DNA from: Clostridiales bacterium
GTDB lineage: Bacteria; Bacillota; Clostridia; TANB77; CAG-508
DNA: 64,000 bases
Assembly: GCA_004554705.1 (NCBI GenBank)
Contig: SFKS01000004.1
Location: 45,042 to 109,041 of the forward strand
Reading direction: 5' to 3'
Part shown: piece after piece, positions 43,621 to 53,373 of the stretch
Layout of the letters: each line of letters opens with the position of its first letter
How positions within the stretch are numbered: the first letter of the stretch is position 1
Position numbers and translations under genes: made by a program
The notes under the pieces: model-generated
The model's database searches: none
What the model was told of the DNA's origin: nothing
The model's input: the letters and a program-made list of their open reading frames with translations, nothing else

Positions 43621-45495
43621 TTATTTTCTTTTCATCTGTTCTAAGTATATTAACAAAACGGATATATCGGCAGGTGAAATTCCAGAAATCCTAGATGCTT
43701 GTCCTATTGAATTTGGTTTGAATTTATTTAATTTTTGCCTTGCCTCTAAGCTAATTCCCTTTAGTTTTGAATAATCAATTTCTTCTGGTAATAGTTTATT
43801 TTCCAATTTTTTAAATTTTTCTACTTGTGTTAATTGTAGTTTTATATATCCTTCATACTTTATTTCTATTTCTACCTCTTCTGCCTCCATTTTAGTTAGT
43901 TGAGGTCTACAAGGATCAATTTCCTTTAAATCCTCATACTTTATTTCTGTTCTTTTCAATAATTCTATTAATTTAATGCCATTACTAAGCTCTGATGAAT
44001 TGTGTGCTTTTAAAAACTTATTTACCTCTTCTGTTGGCTTTATGGTTGTTTTTCTAAGTCTTTCTATTTCTTTTTGAATATTTTCTTTTTTTTGAAGAAA
44101 TCTGGTATATCTTTCTTCAGAAATTAGCCCAACATCATGTCCTATTTCTGTTAGTCTCATATCTGCATTGTCTTGTCTTAATAGCAATCTATATTCTGCC
44201 CTGGAGGTCATCATTCTGTAAGGTTCATTGGTTCCTTTTGTAACAATATCATCAATTAGTACCCCTATATATGCATCTGATCTATGTAAAATGATAGGCT
44301 CTTTTCCCTCTAGTTCTAGGCTTGCATTTATTCCTGCAATAATTCCTTGTGCAGCAGCTTCTTCATATCCAGAAGTGCCATTTATTTGACCAGCAAAAAA
44401 CATTCCTTTTATCTTTTTTAATTCTAGTGATAGTTTAAGTTGAGAGGGATCTATACAATCATATTCTATTGCATATGCTGGTCTAGTGAACTCCACATTT
44501 TCTAGTCCTGCAATAGTTCTATACATTGCTATTTGAACATCTTCTGGGAGAGATGAGCTCATTCCCTGGACATACATTTCTTCAGTATCCAAGCCCATTG
44601 GTTCTATGAATATTTGATGTCTTTCTTTGTCACTAAATCTTACCACTTTATCCTCTATTGATGGACAATATCTTGGACCTGTTCCTTCAATTTCTCCCGC
44701 ATACAATGGAGAACGATGTAAGTTTTTTCGAATTATTTCATGAGTTTTATTATTTGTATATGTTAAATAGCATGGCACTTGCTCTTTCTTTAAATTTTCA
44801 TTTTCAAAAGAAAAAGCAGTTATTTCATCATCTCCATCTTGTATTTCCATTTTAGAAAAATCTAGGCTCCTTCTATTTACTCTTGCTGGTGTACCTGTTT
44901 TAAATCTTACTAAATCTATATTTAGTCTCTTTAAACACTCAGATAATTTATTAGCAGGAAATACACCGTCTGGACCACTTTCAAAGCTTGATTCTCCGAT
45001 ATATATTTTTCCTTTCAAATATGTCCCTGTTGCTAAAATAACTGCCTTTACATTATAGATTGCACCAAGGTTTGTTTCTACTCCAGTTACTCTACCATTT
45101 TCCACAAAAATATCAATAATTTCTGCCTGCTTTACATATAAATTTTCCTGCAATTCCAAAGTATGCTTCATTTCTCTTTGATATTGTTTTCTATCTGCTT
45201 GTGCTCTCAAAGAATATACTGCTGGCCCTTTAGAAGTATTTAGCATTTTAGATTGAATAAAAGACTTATCTATGTTCTTTCCCATTTCTCCACCTAGACT
45301 ATCTATTTCCTTTACCAAATGCCCCTTTGAAGTTCCACCTATGTTTGGGTTGCATGGCATATTGGCAATATTATCTAATGTTATTGAAAATAGTAGTGTT
45401 TTATGTCCTTTTCTACTACATGCCAAGGCTGCTTCACAACCAGCATGACCTGCACCAATCACAGCTATATCAAATTTTCCTGCATTATATTTCAT
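43621..45495 (-). CDS. mnmG: tRNA uridine-5-carboxymethylaminomethyl modification protein MnmG
   Basis: FAD protein that with MnmE modifies the wobble uridine of tRNAs reading split codon boxes, so that purine-ending codons are read without frameshift. It has FDIAVIGAGHAGCEAALAC for FAD binding, MPCNPNIGGTSKGHLVKEID, and CPSIEDKVVRFSDKERHQIF. 624 residues, normal. It lies 16 bp after mnmE. Its tRNA target set bears on frame maintenance and hence on the CGG anomaly. Confidence 0.95.
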   Translation of the reverse strand: MKYNAGKFDIAVIGAGHAGCEAALACSRKGHKTLLFSITLDNIANMPCNPNIGGTSKGHLVKEIDSLGGEMGKNIDKSFIQSKMLNTSKGPAVYSLRAQADRKQYQREMKHTLELQENLYVKQAEIIDIFVENGRVTGVETNLGAIYNVKAVILATGTYLKGKIYIGESSFESGPDGVFPANKLSECLKRLNIDLVRFKTGTPARVNRRSLDFSKMEIQDGDDEITAFSFENENLKKEQVPCYLTYTNNKTHEIIRKNLHRSPLYAGEIEGTGPRYCPSIEDKVVRFSDKERHQIFIEPMGLDTEEMYVQGMSSSLPEDVQIAMYRTIAGLENVEFTRPAYAIEYDCIDPSQLKLSLELKKIKGMFFAGQINGTSGYEEAAAQGIIAGINASLELEGKEPIILHRSDAYIGVLIDDIVTKGTNEPYRMMTSRAEYRLLLRQDNADMRLTEIGHDVGLISEERYTRFLQKKENIQKEIERLRKTTIKPTEEVNKFLKAHNSSELSNGIKLIELLKRTEIKYEDLKEIDPCRPQLTKMEAEEVEIEIKYEGYIKLQLTQVEKFKKLENKLLPEEIDYSKLKGISLEARQKLNKFKPNSIGQASRISGISPADISVLLIYLEQMKRK

Positions 45496-45511
45496 TTTTT
45501 ATTACATCTCC

Positions 45512-46888
45512 CTACTTTCCTAAGCAAAATTTTGCAAAAATACTTTTTATTATATCTTCTGAAACATTATCTCCTGTAATTTCTCCTAGGTGTTCTAAAA
45601 TCTGTTTAATGTTTATAGCCACAACATCTATCGGCATATTTATTTTTAAGTCTTCTATGGCCATTCTCGTGCTTTCTATTGCTTTGTTAATTAAGTCTTG
45701 ATGTCTAATGTTAGTAATAATTAGTTCGTTGTCCAAGTTAATTTCATTTAAGTTAAACATTTTTACTAATTCTGCAAATAAGTTTTCCAAACCCTCTTCT
45801 TTTTTTACAGACATCTTTACAATTGGTTTATTTACTTCTTGAATTTCTTTGTTACTTTCTAACATTTTTGAACTTAAATCTGTTTTGTTTAAAATAATTA
45901 TTGCTTTTTTATCTCTTAAAAGTTTTAATATTTCCTTGTCTTCATCATTTAATTCTACGGAATTATCAAATACAGCAATAATTACATCACTTTCTTTTGC
46001 TGCTTTTTTAGATTTTTCTATTCCTATTTGCTCAATTCTATCCTTTGCATTTCTTATGCCTGCAGTGTCTATTATTTTAAAAGGTATACCCTCTATAATT
46101 ACTTGTTCCTCTATGATATCTCTTGTTGTTCCTGCAATATCAGTAACAATTGCTCTATCCTCTTTTAGTATTGAGTTCAATAAAGAAGATTTTCCTGCGT
46201 TTGGGCTACCTATTATAGCAAGTTTAAGACCTTCTTTTAATATTTTTCCATTTTCAAATGATTTCGATAGTTTAACTAGTTCTTGTTCTATGCTTTCAAG
46301 TTTTGCTATTGATTCTTTGTTAGAAACTTCCTCTACATCATATTCTGGATAATCTATATTTGCTTCTATACTAACCATAAGATCTAGTATTTCTGCTTTA
46401 ATTGCATTTATTTTTTTAGATAAAAATCCCTCCAGCTGATTTAGCGATTCATGTGCCTCCCTAGAGGTTTTAGCATTTATAATATCAATTATTGCCTCTG
46501 CTTGTGTTAAATCTATTCTTCCATTTACAAATGCTCTTTTAGTAAACTCTCCTGGCTCAGCTAATATTGCCCCATTTTTTAAACATAGTTCTAAAATTTC
46601 TCTTAGAACAATCATCCCTCCATGTGAATTAATCTCGCACATATCTTCTGTTGTATAACTTTTTGGTTTTTTAAAATATGAAACTAAAACTTCATCTATT
46701 TCTCTTTTTGTTTCAGGATTAATAATTTTTCCATATTTAATTCTATATCCTTTTATATCTTTGATATCTTGTGGATTTTTTTGTATAAATATTTTTTCTA
46801 AAATCTCAAAAGATTTATCACCACTTATTCTTACAATTCCAATTCCCCCAATTGCTGGTGCCGTAGATATTGCTACTATTGTTGACAT
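45512..46888 (-). CDS. mnmE: tRNA modification GTPase MnmE
   Basis: GTPase partner of MnmG. The N-terminal domain begins TIVAISTAPAIGGIGIVRIS. The G domain has LAIIGSPNAGKSSLLNSIL (G1) near residue 225, DIAGTTRD (G2), IDTAGIR (G3) and LNKTDL (G4). The C-terminal motif is FCLGK, with the cysteine. 458 residues. It forms an operon with mnmG. Confidence 0.96.
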   Translation of the reverse strand: MSTIVAISTAPAIGGIGIVRISGDKSFEILEKIFIQKNPQDIKDIKGYRIKYGKIINPETKREIDEVLVSYFKKPKSYTTEDMCEINSHGGMIVLREILELCLKNGAILAEPGEFTKRAFVNGRIDLTQAEAIIDIINAKTSREAHESLNQLEGFLSKKINAIKAEILDLMVSIEANIDYPEYDVEEVSNKESIAKLESIEQELVKLSKSFENGKILKEGLKLAIIGSPNAGKSSLLNSILKEDRAIVTDIAGTTRDIIEEQVIIEGIPFKIIDTAGIRNAKDRIEQIGIEKSKKAAKESDVIIAVFDNSVELNDEDKEILKLLRDKKAIIILNKTDLSSKMLESNKEIQEVNKPIVKMSVKKEEGLENLFAELVKMFNLNEINLDNELIITNIRHQDLINKAIESTRMAIEDLKINMPIDVVAINIKQILEHLGEITGDNVSEDIIKSIFAKFCLGK

Positions 46889-46912
46889 TTTTTTCCTCCT
46901 AATAACAAAATT

Positions 46913-46932
46913 GGCAGATAAAAATATCTGCC
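46913..46932. terminator. Short hairpin between mnmE and jag
   Basis: GGCAGATA and TATCTGCC form an 8-bp stem; only a weak T run follows, so it may attenuate rather than end transcription. Confidence 0.4.
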
Positions 46933-46939
46933 TAAGATT

Positions 46940-47626
46940 TTATTTTAATGTAATTACAATTCTTCTATGTGGTTCTTCTCCCTTACTGAAGGTTTTTACT
47001 TTATCATTGTCTTGTAATTTCATATGAATTATTTTTCTCTCATATGCTGACATTGGATCAAGAGTAACTGATTTTTTCGTTTTTATAACTCTTTCAGAAA
47101 TTTTTTCTGCTAATTCCTCCAGGGTTTTTTCTCTTTTTTCTTTATAATTTTCTACATCTACAATAACAATAATTTTAGAACTTGTATTTTTGTTTGCAAT
47201 TGCTGATGCTATTGTTTGTAGTGCATTTATTGTAGAACCTCTATAACCAATTAAATGACTAATATCTTCGCCGTTTATTTTTACATATATACAATAATTA
47301 TCTATAGTTACATCACATGTATAATCTTTGTCCAGAATTGAAATAAAAAATTCTTTTATTTTTTTAGCTACTTTTTCTATTTCATCTAAATTTTTATTAA
47401 TTTCTCTTTTTGTTCTCTTTATTGGCTTTTCTGTTTTTTCAGCAGTTTCTTTTAATGTCATCTCAATTTTTACTATTCTTGGTGCTAATATGCTATAAAA
47501 GCTTCTTTTTTTCTCTTCATCAATTGTTTTAATTTCAACCATACTTTTAGTTGCATTTAATTGTTTCAAGCCTTTTTCTATCGCTTCTGTTGTTGTCTTT
47601 CCTTCAACGATTATACTCTTAGACAT
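46940..47626 (-). CDS. jag: Jag/KhpB-type RNA-binding protein
   Basis: RNA-binding protein of the SpoIIIJ-associated family. It has an N-terminal Jag domain (SIIVEGKTTTEAIEKGLKQL), a KH domain (HLIGYRGSTINALQTIASA around residue 125) and a C-terminal R3H domain (MSAYERKIIHMKLQDND, EEPHRRIVI). 228 residues. It overlaps yidC by 8 bp, the usual arrangement. Confidence 0.93.
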   Translation of the reverse strand: MSKSIIVEGKTTTEAIEKGLKQLNATKSMVEIKTIDEEKKRSFYSILAPRIVKIEMTLKETAEKTEKPIKRTKREINKNLDEIEKVAKKIKEFFISILDKDYTCDVTIDNYCIYVKINGEDISHLIGYRGSTINALQTIASAIANKNTSSKIIVIVDVENYKEKREKTLEELAEKISERVIKTKKSVTLDPMSAYERKIIHMKLQDNDKVKTFSKGEEPHRRIVITLK

Positions 47627-48518
47627 CTTGTTTCTCCTCCTTAGATAATAATTTATTTAAAAATAATCTTTCAATTATCATCATAATATTATTTACTAAC
47701 CAATATAGAGCCAAACCAAGTGGTGCTACTAATGAAATCGATACTGATAAAATTGGCATCATTAAAGACATATTTTTATTCATTTGTACTGTTAATTCTT
47801 CTTGATCAATTTCTTTATTTGCCTTACTCTTGTCAACTTCGTCATTATTTTTATCAATTTCCTTATTGTCTTTTTCCTCTGTTTTCTTTTTTGTCATTGC
47901 AGTTGTAAATTTAATTGATATAATAGAAGAAATAACATATAATGCAGGTATTATAAATACTTTTATATCTTTATAATTTTCTTGAGGAACTTCACTCAAA
48001 TCTAATCCTAGAAAACTCATATTAATGTACATATCATTCTCTGTCAATTTCTCTTTTTGCAAATATTTAATAATGCTCATTTCTGGATATCCCTTACTTA
48101 TGGTATCTTCTCCGTTTTCTTTTTTAATATCAACAATTTGTTGTTCTATTACCGCTTTATCTATTTTTTTCATATATGTAATTGGACTTCTTACCAAATA
48201 AAACATTGATAAAATCAAAATAAATTGTATTATAACACTAAAGCAACCTCCAAAAGGATTTATTTTTTCTCTTTTATATAATTCCATCATTTCTTGATTT
48301 AATTTTTCTGGATTTCCTTTATGTTTTACTTGTAGTATTTTCATCTCTTTTTGAACTTTTTCATTTTTTTTCATTGCTTTTTGTTGTTTTATTGATAATG
48401 GTAACATTAAAAGCTTTATTAATATTGAAAAAATTATAATTGATAATCCATAATTTTGAAATAAAGAATATATCCAGTTTAAAAAATAACCAAATATATT
48501 AGAAAAAAAATTTATCAT
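47619..48518 (-). CDS. yidC: Membrane protein insertase YidC/SpoIIIJ
   Basis: Inserts membrane proteins and supports sporulation. About 299 residues with five hydrophobic segments. GLSIIIFSILIKLLMLPLSI near residue 25 is the first conserved helix with the substrate-groove basic residue K/R. PFGGCFSVIIQFILILSMFY and LGLALYWLVNNIMMI follow. It has a charged KK-rich loop between helices. yidD follows upstream by 9 bp, jag overlaps. Confidence 0.95.
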   Translation of the reverse strand: MINFFSNIFGYFLNWIYSLFQNYGLSIIIFSILIKLLMLPLSIKQQKAMKKNEKVQKEMKILQVKHKGNPEKLNQEMMELYKREKINPFGGCFSVIIQFILILSMFYLVRSPITYMKKIDKAVIEQQIVDIKKENGEDTISKGYPEMSIIKYLQKEKLTENDMYINMSFLGLDLSEVPQENYKDIKVFIIPALYVISSIISIKFTTAMTKKKTEEKDNKEIDKNNDEVDKSKANKEIDQEELTVQMNKNMSLMMPILSVSISLVAPLGLALYWLVNNIMMIIERLFLNKLLSKEEKQDV

Positions 48519-48527
48519 TATTTCCTC

Positions 48528-48746
48528 CTATTTTACAGGATCATAGCCTCCTTTTGAAAATGGATTGCATTTTAAAAATCTTCGTACACTTAAAAAAATC
48601 CCCTTAAGAGAACCATATTTTTCTATAGCCTGTTTTGCATATTCAGAGCATGTTGGATAATACTTACAATGTATACCTTTATACTCAAATATTGGAGAAA
48701 TATATTTTTTATATTTTTTAATCAAAAATAAAAATACCTTTTTCAT
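48528..48746 (-). CDS. yidD: Membrane protein insertion efficiency factor YidD
   Basis: A 72-residue protein with KYKKYISPIFEYKGIHCKYY, the cysteine-containing PTCSEYAKQAIEKYG and CNPFSKGGYDPV, the standard YidD blocks. It lies between rnpA and yidC, 8-9 bp from each. Confidence 0.95.
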   Translation of the reverse strand: MKKVFLFLIKKYKKYISPIFEYKGIHCKYYPTCSEYAKQAIEKYGSLKGIFLSVRRFLKCNPFSKGGYDPVK

Positions 48747-48754
48747 GTTTACCT

Positions 48755-49102
48755 CTACATTATTTTTGATTTTTTAAAATATTCTTCTAATTCTTTTTTT
48801 ATTTTATAAAAATCAAAATTTTTAAATTCTGCATTTTTCTTCCATAGTATAACTATACTATTCCCCATTTTTAAATTTTCCTCAAGCAATCTATAATTCT
48901 CTCTTATAAGTCTTTTTATTTTATTTCTCTTTACACTATTTCCTGCTTTTTTACTAATAGCTACCCCTAATTTATTAATGTTTTTACCATTTTTTTTTAT
49001 AAAAATATCAAATAGAATTCCTCTGTAGCAAATTCCTTTTTTTAAAATATTTCTAAATTCATAATTTTTTTTTATTATTACTGTTTTTTTCAATTCTACC
49101 AC
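48755..49102 (-). CDS. rnpA: Ribonuclease P protein component
   Basis: Protein subunit that helps the RNase P RNA cleave 5' leaders from tRNA precursors. The RNR motif segment is NSVKRNKIKRLIRENYRLLE near residue 60; VAISKKAGNSV precedes it. 115 residues. It follows rpmH by 15 bp as in most bacteria. Confidence 0.94.
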   Translation of the reverse strand: MVELKKTVIIKKNYEFRNILKKGICYRGILFDIFIKKNGKNINKLGVAISKKAGNSVKRNKIKRLIRENYRLLEENLKMGNSIVILWKKNAEFKNFDFYKIKKELEEYFKKSKIM

Positions 49103-49117
49103 TCATTTTTTATTGTT

Positions 49118-49252
49118 TTAGACAGCTATTCTCTTTCTTCCTTTTGCTTTTCTTGCTTTTAAAACATTTTTTCCACTTTTTGTTTTCATTCTTGCTCTAA
49201 AACCATGTACTTTTTTTTCTTGTCTCTTTTTTGGTTGATATGTCATTTTCAT
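49118..49252 (-). CDS. rpmH: Ribosomal protein L34
   Basis: A 44-residue basic protein, MKMTYQPKKRQEKKVHGF then RARMKTKSGKNVLKARK and ending GRKRIAV. AAAGGAGG lies before the ATG at 49252. The first gene of the rpmH-rnpA-yidD-yidC-jag cluster, divergent from dnaA. Confidence 0.97.
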   Translation of the reverse strand: MKMTYQPKKRQEKKVHGFRARMKTKSGKNVLKARKAKGRKRIAV

Positions 49253-49367
49253 AGTATAACCCCTCCTTTAATTAATCATAAGTGTTAAAATTATATATTA
49301 AAAGTACGCTTTTTGTCAAGGGTTTAAGTAAATTTTTTAAATATTATAATATTTTTTTTATTTATTA

Positions 49368-49396
49368 TTGATTAATTTTTTGTTTTTTGATATTAT
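49368..49396 (+). promoter_or_regulatory. Promoter of dnaA
   Basis: TTGATT (49368-49373), 17 bp, TATTAT (49391-49396), in the 216-bp rpmH-dnaA interval. A stretch of GGGGG precedes the dnaA start by about 13 nt. Confidence 0.6.
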
Positions 49397-49468
49397 AATG
49401 TTGTAAATTTGGTATTTATTTTTTAATACCTTTTTTTCTTAAAGTTTATACTGGGGGTTTATATACCA

Positions 49469-50803
49469 ATGGAATGCAATTTAAACGATCTATTGAACGA
49501 AGCAAAAGAATTGCTAAAAAGCGAACTTTCTCCTATTTCTTATAGAACTTGGCTTCTACCATTAGAAATTCAAGGAATCGAAAATAATAATGTTATTCTT
49601 ATTTCCGATGATTCTTTCAAAAAAGATGCTGTAGAAACTAGATTTAAAGATTTATTAGAAAATGCTTTTAGTATTATTTTACAAAAAAAATGTACTGTTT
49701 CAATAGTCTTAAAAAATGAAAATGATACACAAGATAAAACTTCAAATTTCTCAAATATTAATTATTCTAAAACATATTTGAATCCTAATTATTCCTTTGA
49801 TACTTTTGTTGTTGGAGATAATAATAGATTTGCACATGCTGCTGCACTTGTTGTCGCTGAATCACCTGGAACTACGTATAATCCATTATATATATATGGT
49901 GGAGTTGGTTTAGGGAAAACTCATTTAATGCATGCTATCGGTAATGAAGTTGCCAAAAGGCATAAAGATTATAAAATTCTTTATGTAACATCTGAAAATT
50001 TTATGAATGAATTTATTAATTCTCTTATTAAAGACAGTGGTATGGAAAATTTTAGAAATAAATATAGAAATATTGATTTACTTTTAATTGATGATATTCA
50101 ATTTATTGCAGGTAAAGACCGACTACAAGAAGAATTTTTTAATACTTTTAATGATTTAAGAGAACATGGTAAACAAATAATAATTTCTAGTGATAAATTA
50201 CCTAGAGATATTCCTTTATTAGAGGATAGATTAAAGTCAAGATTTGAATGGGGAATTTTAGCTGATATTGCAATGGCAGATTATGAAGTTCGTTTAGCAA
50301 TTTTAAGAAAAAAAGCAGAAGAAAAACATGCAATTATAGATGATGATATTTTAAAAAATATAGCAGCTAAAATAGATTCAAATATAAGAGAATTAGAAGG
50401 CGTTTTTAATAAAATTGTGGCACAGGCCTCTTTAACACATACACCGGTATCTTTTGAAATGGCTGAAAAGGCAATAAATGACATTATAAGACAAAACTCT
50501 TCAGTTATTTCCATAGAGTATATACAGGATGTTATTTGCAGTTATTTTGATATAACTATGAAAGATTTAAAAAGTTCACAACGTTCTAATAATATTACTT
50601 TTCCTAGACAAATTGGAATGTATCTTTGTAGAATACTTACAAATGAGTCTTTTCCAAAGGTTGGAGAAGCTTTTGGAAAAAGAGATCATACAACAGTAAT
50701 GCACGCTTTTAAAAAAATAGAAAAAGATATAAAAGAAGATCCGAATACAAAATTGATTGTGGAAAGTGTTAAAAAAATTGTTTTAAATAACAAACAAGCA
50801 TAA
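49469..50803 (+). CDS. dnaA: Chromosomal replication initiator DnaA
   Basis: Binds oriC boxes and opens the origin. The N-terminal domain starts LNDLLNEAKELLKSELS. The AAA+ domain has PLYIYGGVGLGKTHLMHAIG (Walker A near residue 150), LLLIDDIQFIAGKD (Walker B) and a sensor segment. Domain IV has the DNA-binding signature GEAFGKRDHTTVMHAFKKIE. 444 residues, no CGG codon. Confidence 0.98.
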   Translation: MECNLNDLLNEAKELLKSELSPISYRTWLLPLEIQGIENNNVILISDDSFKKDAVETRFKDLLENAFSIILQKKCTVSIVLKNENDTQDKTSNFSNINYSKTYLNPNYSFDTFVVGDNNRFAHAAALVVAESPGTTYNPLYIYGGVGLGKTHLMHAIGNEVAKRHKDYKILYVTSENFMNEFINSLIKDSGMENFRNKYRNIDLLLIDDIQFIAGKDRLQEEFFNTFNDLREHGKQIIISSDKLPRDIPLLEDRLKSRFEWGILADIAMADYEVRLAILRKKAEEKHAIIDDDILKNIAAKIDSNIRELEGVFNKIVAQASLTHTPVSFEMAEKAINDIIRQNSSVISIEYIQDVICSYFDITMKDLKSSQRSNNITFPRQIGMYLCRILTNESFPKVGEAFGKRDHTTVMHAFKKIEKDIKEDPNTKLIVESVKKIVLNNKQA

Positions 50804-50879
50804 AATACAATAAATTTTAACTTTTTGCAAAAATAGATTTGTTAAACATATTTTTGTAAGTAAAAAATAATTCTTTACT

Positions 50880-51070
50880 TACGGAAGTGCTAGAAGAGTT
50901 ATCCATAGGTGGCTGTTAAAAACCTGTGGAAAAACTGTTTAAAACTTGTTTATACACACTAAAAATTTAAATATGTTAATAAAAAAAATATTTATCCACA
51001 AAAATATACACAGGATCTTTTCTTAGGGAATAAAGTTATTAACATACTTATCCACATTATCCACAATAAC
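50880..51070. other. Replication origin with DnaA boxes (oriC)
   Basis: Between dnaA and dnaN are TTATCCACA at 50992, 51048 and 51057 (the last two adjacent), TTATCCATA at 50899, and an inverted TGTGGAAAA near 50926. AT-rich tracts lie between and after them. It is the usual oriC place in Firmicutes. Confidence 0.85.
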
Positions 51071-51147
51071 TACTAATACTATTACTATATATATTTTTTA
51101 TATTATATAAAATGAAAAATTTTGAATAAAAAAAGGAGTTAATTAAA

Positions 51148-52266
51148 ATGAAAATTATTTGTGAAAAGGATAAATTACTAAAAGCTATAAATGCTGTAGT
51201 AAGAGGAGTACCAACTAGAACAACAATGCCTATATTAGAAGGAATTTACATACAAACAAATACTAATGAATTAAAATTAACAACATATGATTTAGAATTA
51301 GGTATAGAGTATATTATAAAAGCAGAAATAATAGAAGAAGGAAATATAGTAGTAAATGCCACAATGTTTAGTGAAATTATAAGAAGATTACCAGATTCAG
51401 ACATAAAAATCACAGTAAATGAAAATAATTTATTAGTAATAGAATGTGAAGGTTCTTTATATAAACTATCAACAATGAATCCAGAAGAATTTCCAGAATT
51501 ACCAACAATAGAAATAGAAAAATCAATAGAAACAGATCAAAATTCTTTAAGAAACATGATAAAGAAAACAATATTTGCTGTAAGTAATGAAGAAAACAGG
51601 CCAATTTTTACAGGATGCTTATTTGAAACAACAAATAATAAATTAAATATTGTTGCAGTAGATGGATTTAGAATGGGTTGGGTAAGTAAAAACTTAGAGA
51701 ATAAAACAGAACAATTCAAAGCAGTAATTCCTGGAAAAACACTAAACGAAGTAAATAAAATATTAACAGATTCTTTTGAAAATATTAGAATAGGAATAGC
51801 AAAAAATCAAGGAATTTTCGAAATGGAAAATTGCAAAATAGTAACGAGATTATTAGATGGAGAATTTTTTAAATATGAAAGTGCAATACCAGGAAATTGG
51901 GAAACAAGAATAAGAGCAAATAAAAACACTTTACAAAGTTGTTTAGAAAGAGTAAGTTTAATATCATCATCAAGTATAGAAAAAGAAAAAAAATATCCTG
52001 TTAAAATAACAATAGATATTGGAAAAATAACATTATCTTGTACAAATCAAACAGGAGATGCAAAGGAAGAAATTTACTTAGAAACAGAAGGAAAAAACTT
52101 AGAAATAGGAGTAAATCCAAAATATTTCTTAGATGCATTAAAAGTAATAGATGATGAGGAAGTATATATAGAATTTGGAAGTGAAATATCACCTTATATT
52201 ATAAAACCAATAGAAAAATTAGAAAATGAATATGTATATATGATATTACCTATTCGAATAAAATAG
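51148..52266 (+). CDS. dnaN: DNA polymerase III beta subunit (sliding clamp)
   Basis: Ring-shaped clamp tethering the polymerase to DNA. The 372 residues start MKIICEKDKLLKAINAVVRG and include PTRTTMPILEGIYIQ, RPIFTGCLFET and YIIKPIEKLENEYVYMILPI at the C-terminus, the clamp-family pattern. AAGGAG precedes the ATG. recF follows 21 bp later. Confidence 0.97.
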   Translation: MKIICEKDKLLKAINAVVRGVPTRTTMPILEGIYIQTNTNELKLTTYDLELGIEYIIKAEIIEEGNIVVNATMFSEIIRRLPDSDIKITVNENNLLVIECEGSLYKLSTMNPEEFPELPTIEIEKSIETDQNSLRNMIKKTIFAVSNEENRPIFTGCLFETTNNKLNIVAVDGFRMGWVSKNLENKTEQFKAVIPGKTLNEVNKILTDSFENIRIGIAKNQGIFEMENCKIVTRLLDGEFFKYESAIPGNWETRIRANKNTLQSCLERVSLISSSSIEKEKKYPVKITIDIGKITLSCTNQTGDAKEEIYLETEGKNLEIGVNPKYFLDALKVIDDEEVYIEFGSEISPYIIKPIEKLENEYVYMILPIRIK

Positions 52267-52287
52267 CTCAAAATAAAGGAAAAAGCA

Positions 52288-53373
52288 ATGTATATAGAAA
52301 AAATAAAATTGGAAAATTTTAGAAACTATAAATATGAAAATATAGAATTAAATAAGCTAATAAATATAATTTTTGGAGATAATGCACAAGGAAAAACAAA
52401 TATTTTAGAAGCAATATACTTTACAAGCTTAGGAAAATCCTTTAGAACAAATAAGGAAAAGGAAATAGTAAAGGAAAACGAAAGCCAAGCAAAAATAGAA
52501 ATAAATTTTATAAAAAATAATAGAAAAGAAAAAATAAATGCAGAAATAAGTGATAAAAAAAATTTTTATATAAATGATATTCCTGTAAAAAAATTAAGCG
52601 AACTCGTAGGAAAAATAAATATAGTTCTTTTTTCTCCAGAAGATATAGAAATATTAAGAAATGAACCAATAAAAAGAAGAAAATTTTTAAATATAATGAT
52701 AAGTCAATTAAGACCAAAATATATTTTTTTATTATCAGAATATAATAAAGTTTTAGAACAAAGAAATAATTATTTAAAAAAAATAAAATATGAAAATAAA
52801 TCACAAGAATATCTAACAATATGGGATGAACAATTAGAAAAAATAGGTATTAAAATTTATGAATATAGAAAAGAATTTATAGAAAAAATAAACAATAAGA
52901 TAAAAAAAATTCACTTAAATACTACAGAAAATAAAGAAAATATAGAAATAAAATATAAAACGAATATAGATAAAAAAAATTACATGGAGAACTTGTTAAA
53001 GAACAAAAGTGTAGACATACAAAAAGGATATACATCTATAGGAATACATAGGGATGATTTTGAAATCTATATAAATAAAAAAAATGTTGCAATATTTGGA
53101 TCACAAGGACAACAAAGAACAAGTATAATTTCGTTAAAACTTGCAGAGGCAGAAGTTATTTATGATGAAATTGAAGAATATCCAATAGTTTTATTAGATG
53201 ATTTTATGTCAGAATTAGATAAAAAAAGAATAAACGGATTTATACAAAACATAAAAAATAATCAAGTTTTAATAACAACAACAGACAAAATAAATCTTGA
53301 CACAGTGGTGTATAATCTGTATAAAGTAGAAAAAGCAAAAGTAGAAAGGATAGATAAAAATGGAAAAATTTGA
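52288..53373 (+). CDS. recF: DNA replication and repair protein RecF
   Basis: ABC-type ATPase that helps load RecA at gaps. It begins YIEKIKLENFRNYKYENIEL and has IIFGDNAQGKTNILEAIYF as Walker A near residue 33; the signature FGSQGQQRTSIISLKLAEAE and Walker B PIVLLDDFMSELDK follow. 361 residues. gyrB overlaps by 14 bp. Confidence 0.96.
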   Translation: MYIEKIKLENFRNYKYENIELNKLINIIFGDNAQGKTNILEAIYFTSLGKSFRTNKEKEIVKENESQAKIEINFIKNNRKEKINAEISDKKNFYINDIPVKKLSELVGKINIVLFSPEDIEILRNEPIKRRKFLNIMISQLRPKYIFLLSEYNKVLEQRNNYLKKIKYENKSQEYLTIWDEQLEKIGIKIYEYRKEFIEKINNKIKKIHLNTTENKENIEIKYKTNIDKKNYMENLLKNKSVDIQKGYTSIGIHRDDFEIYINKKNVAIFGSQGQQRTSIISLKLAEAEVIYDEIEEYPIVLLDDFMSELDKKRINGFIQNIKNNQVLITTTDKINLDTVVYNLYKVEKAKVERIDKNGKI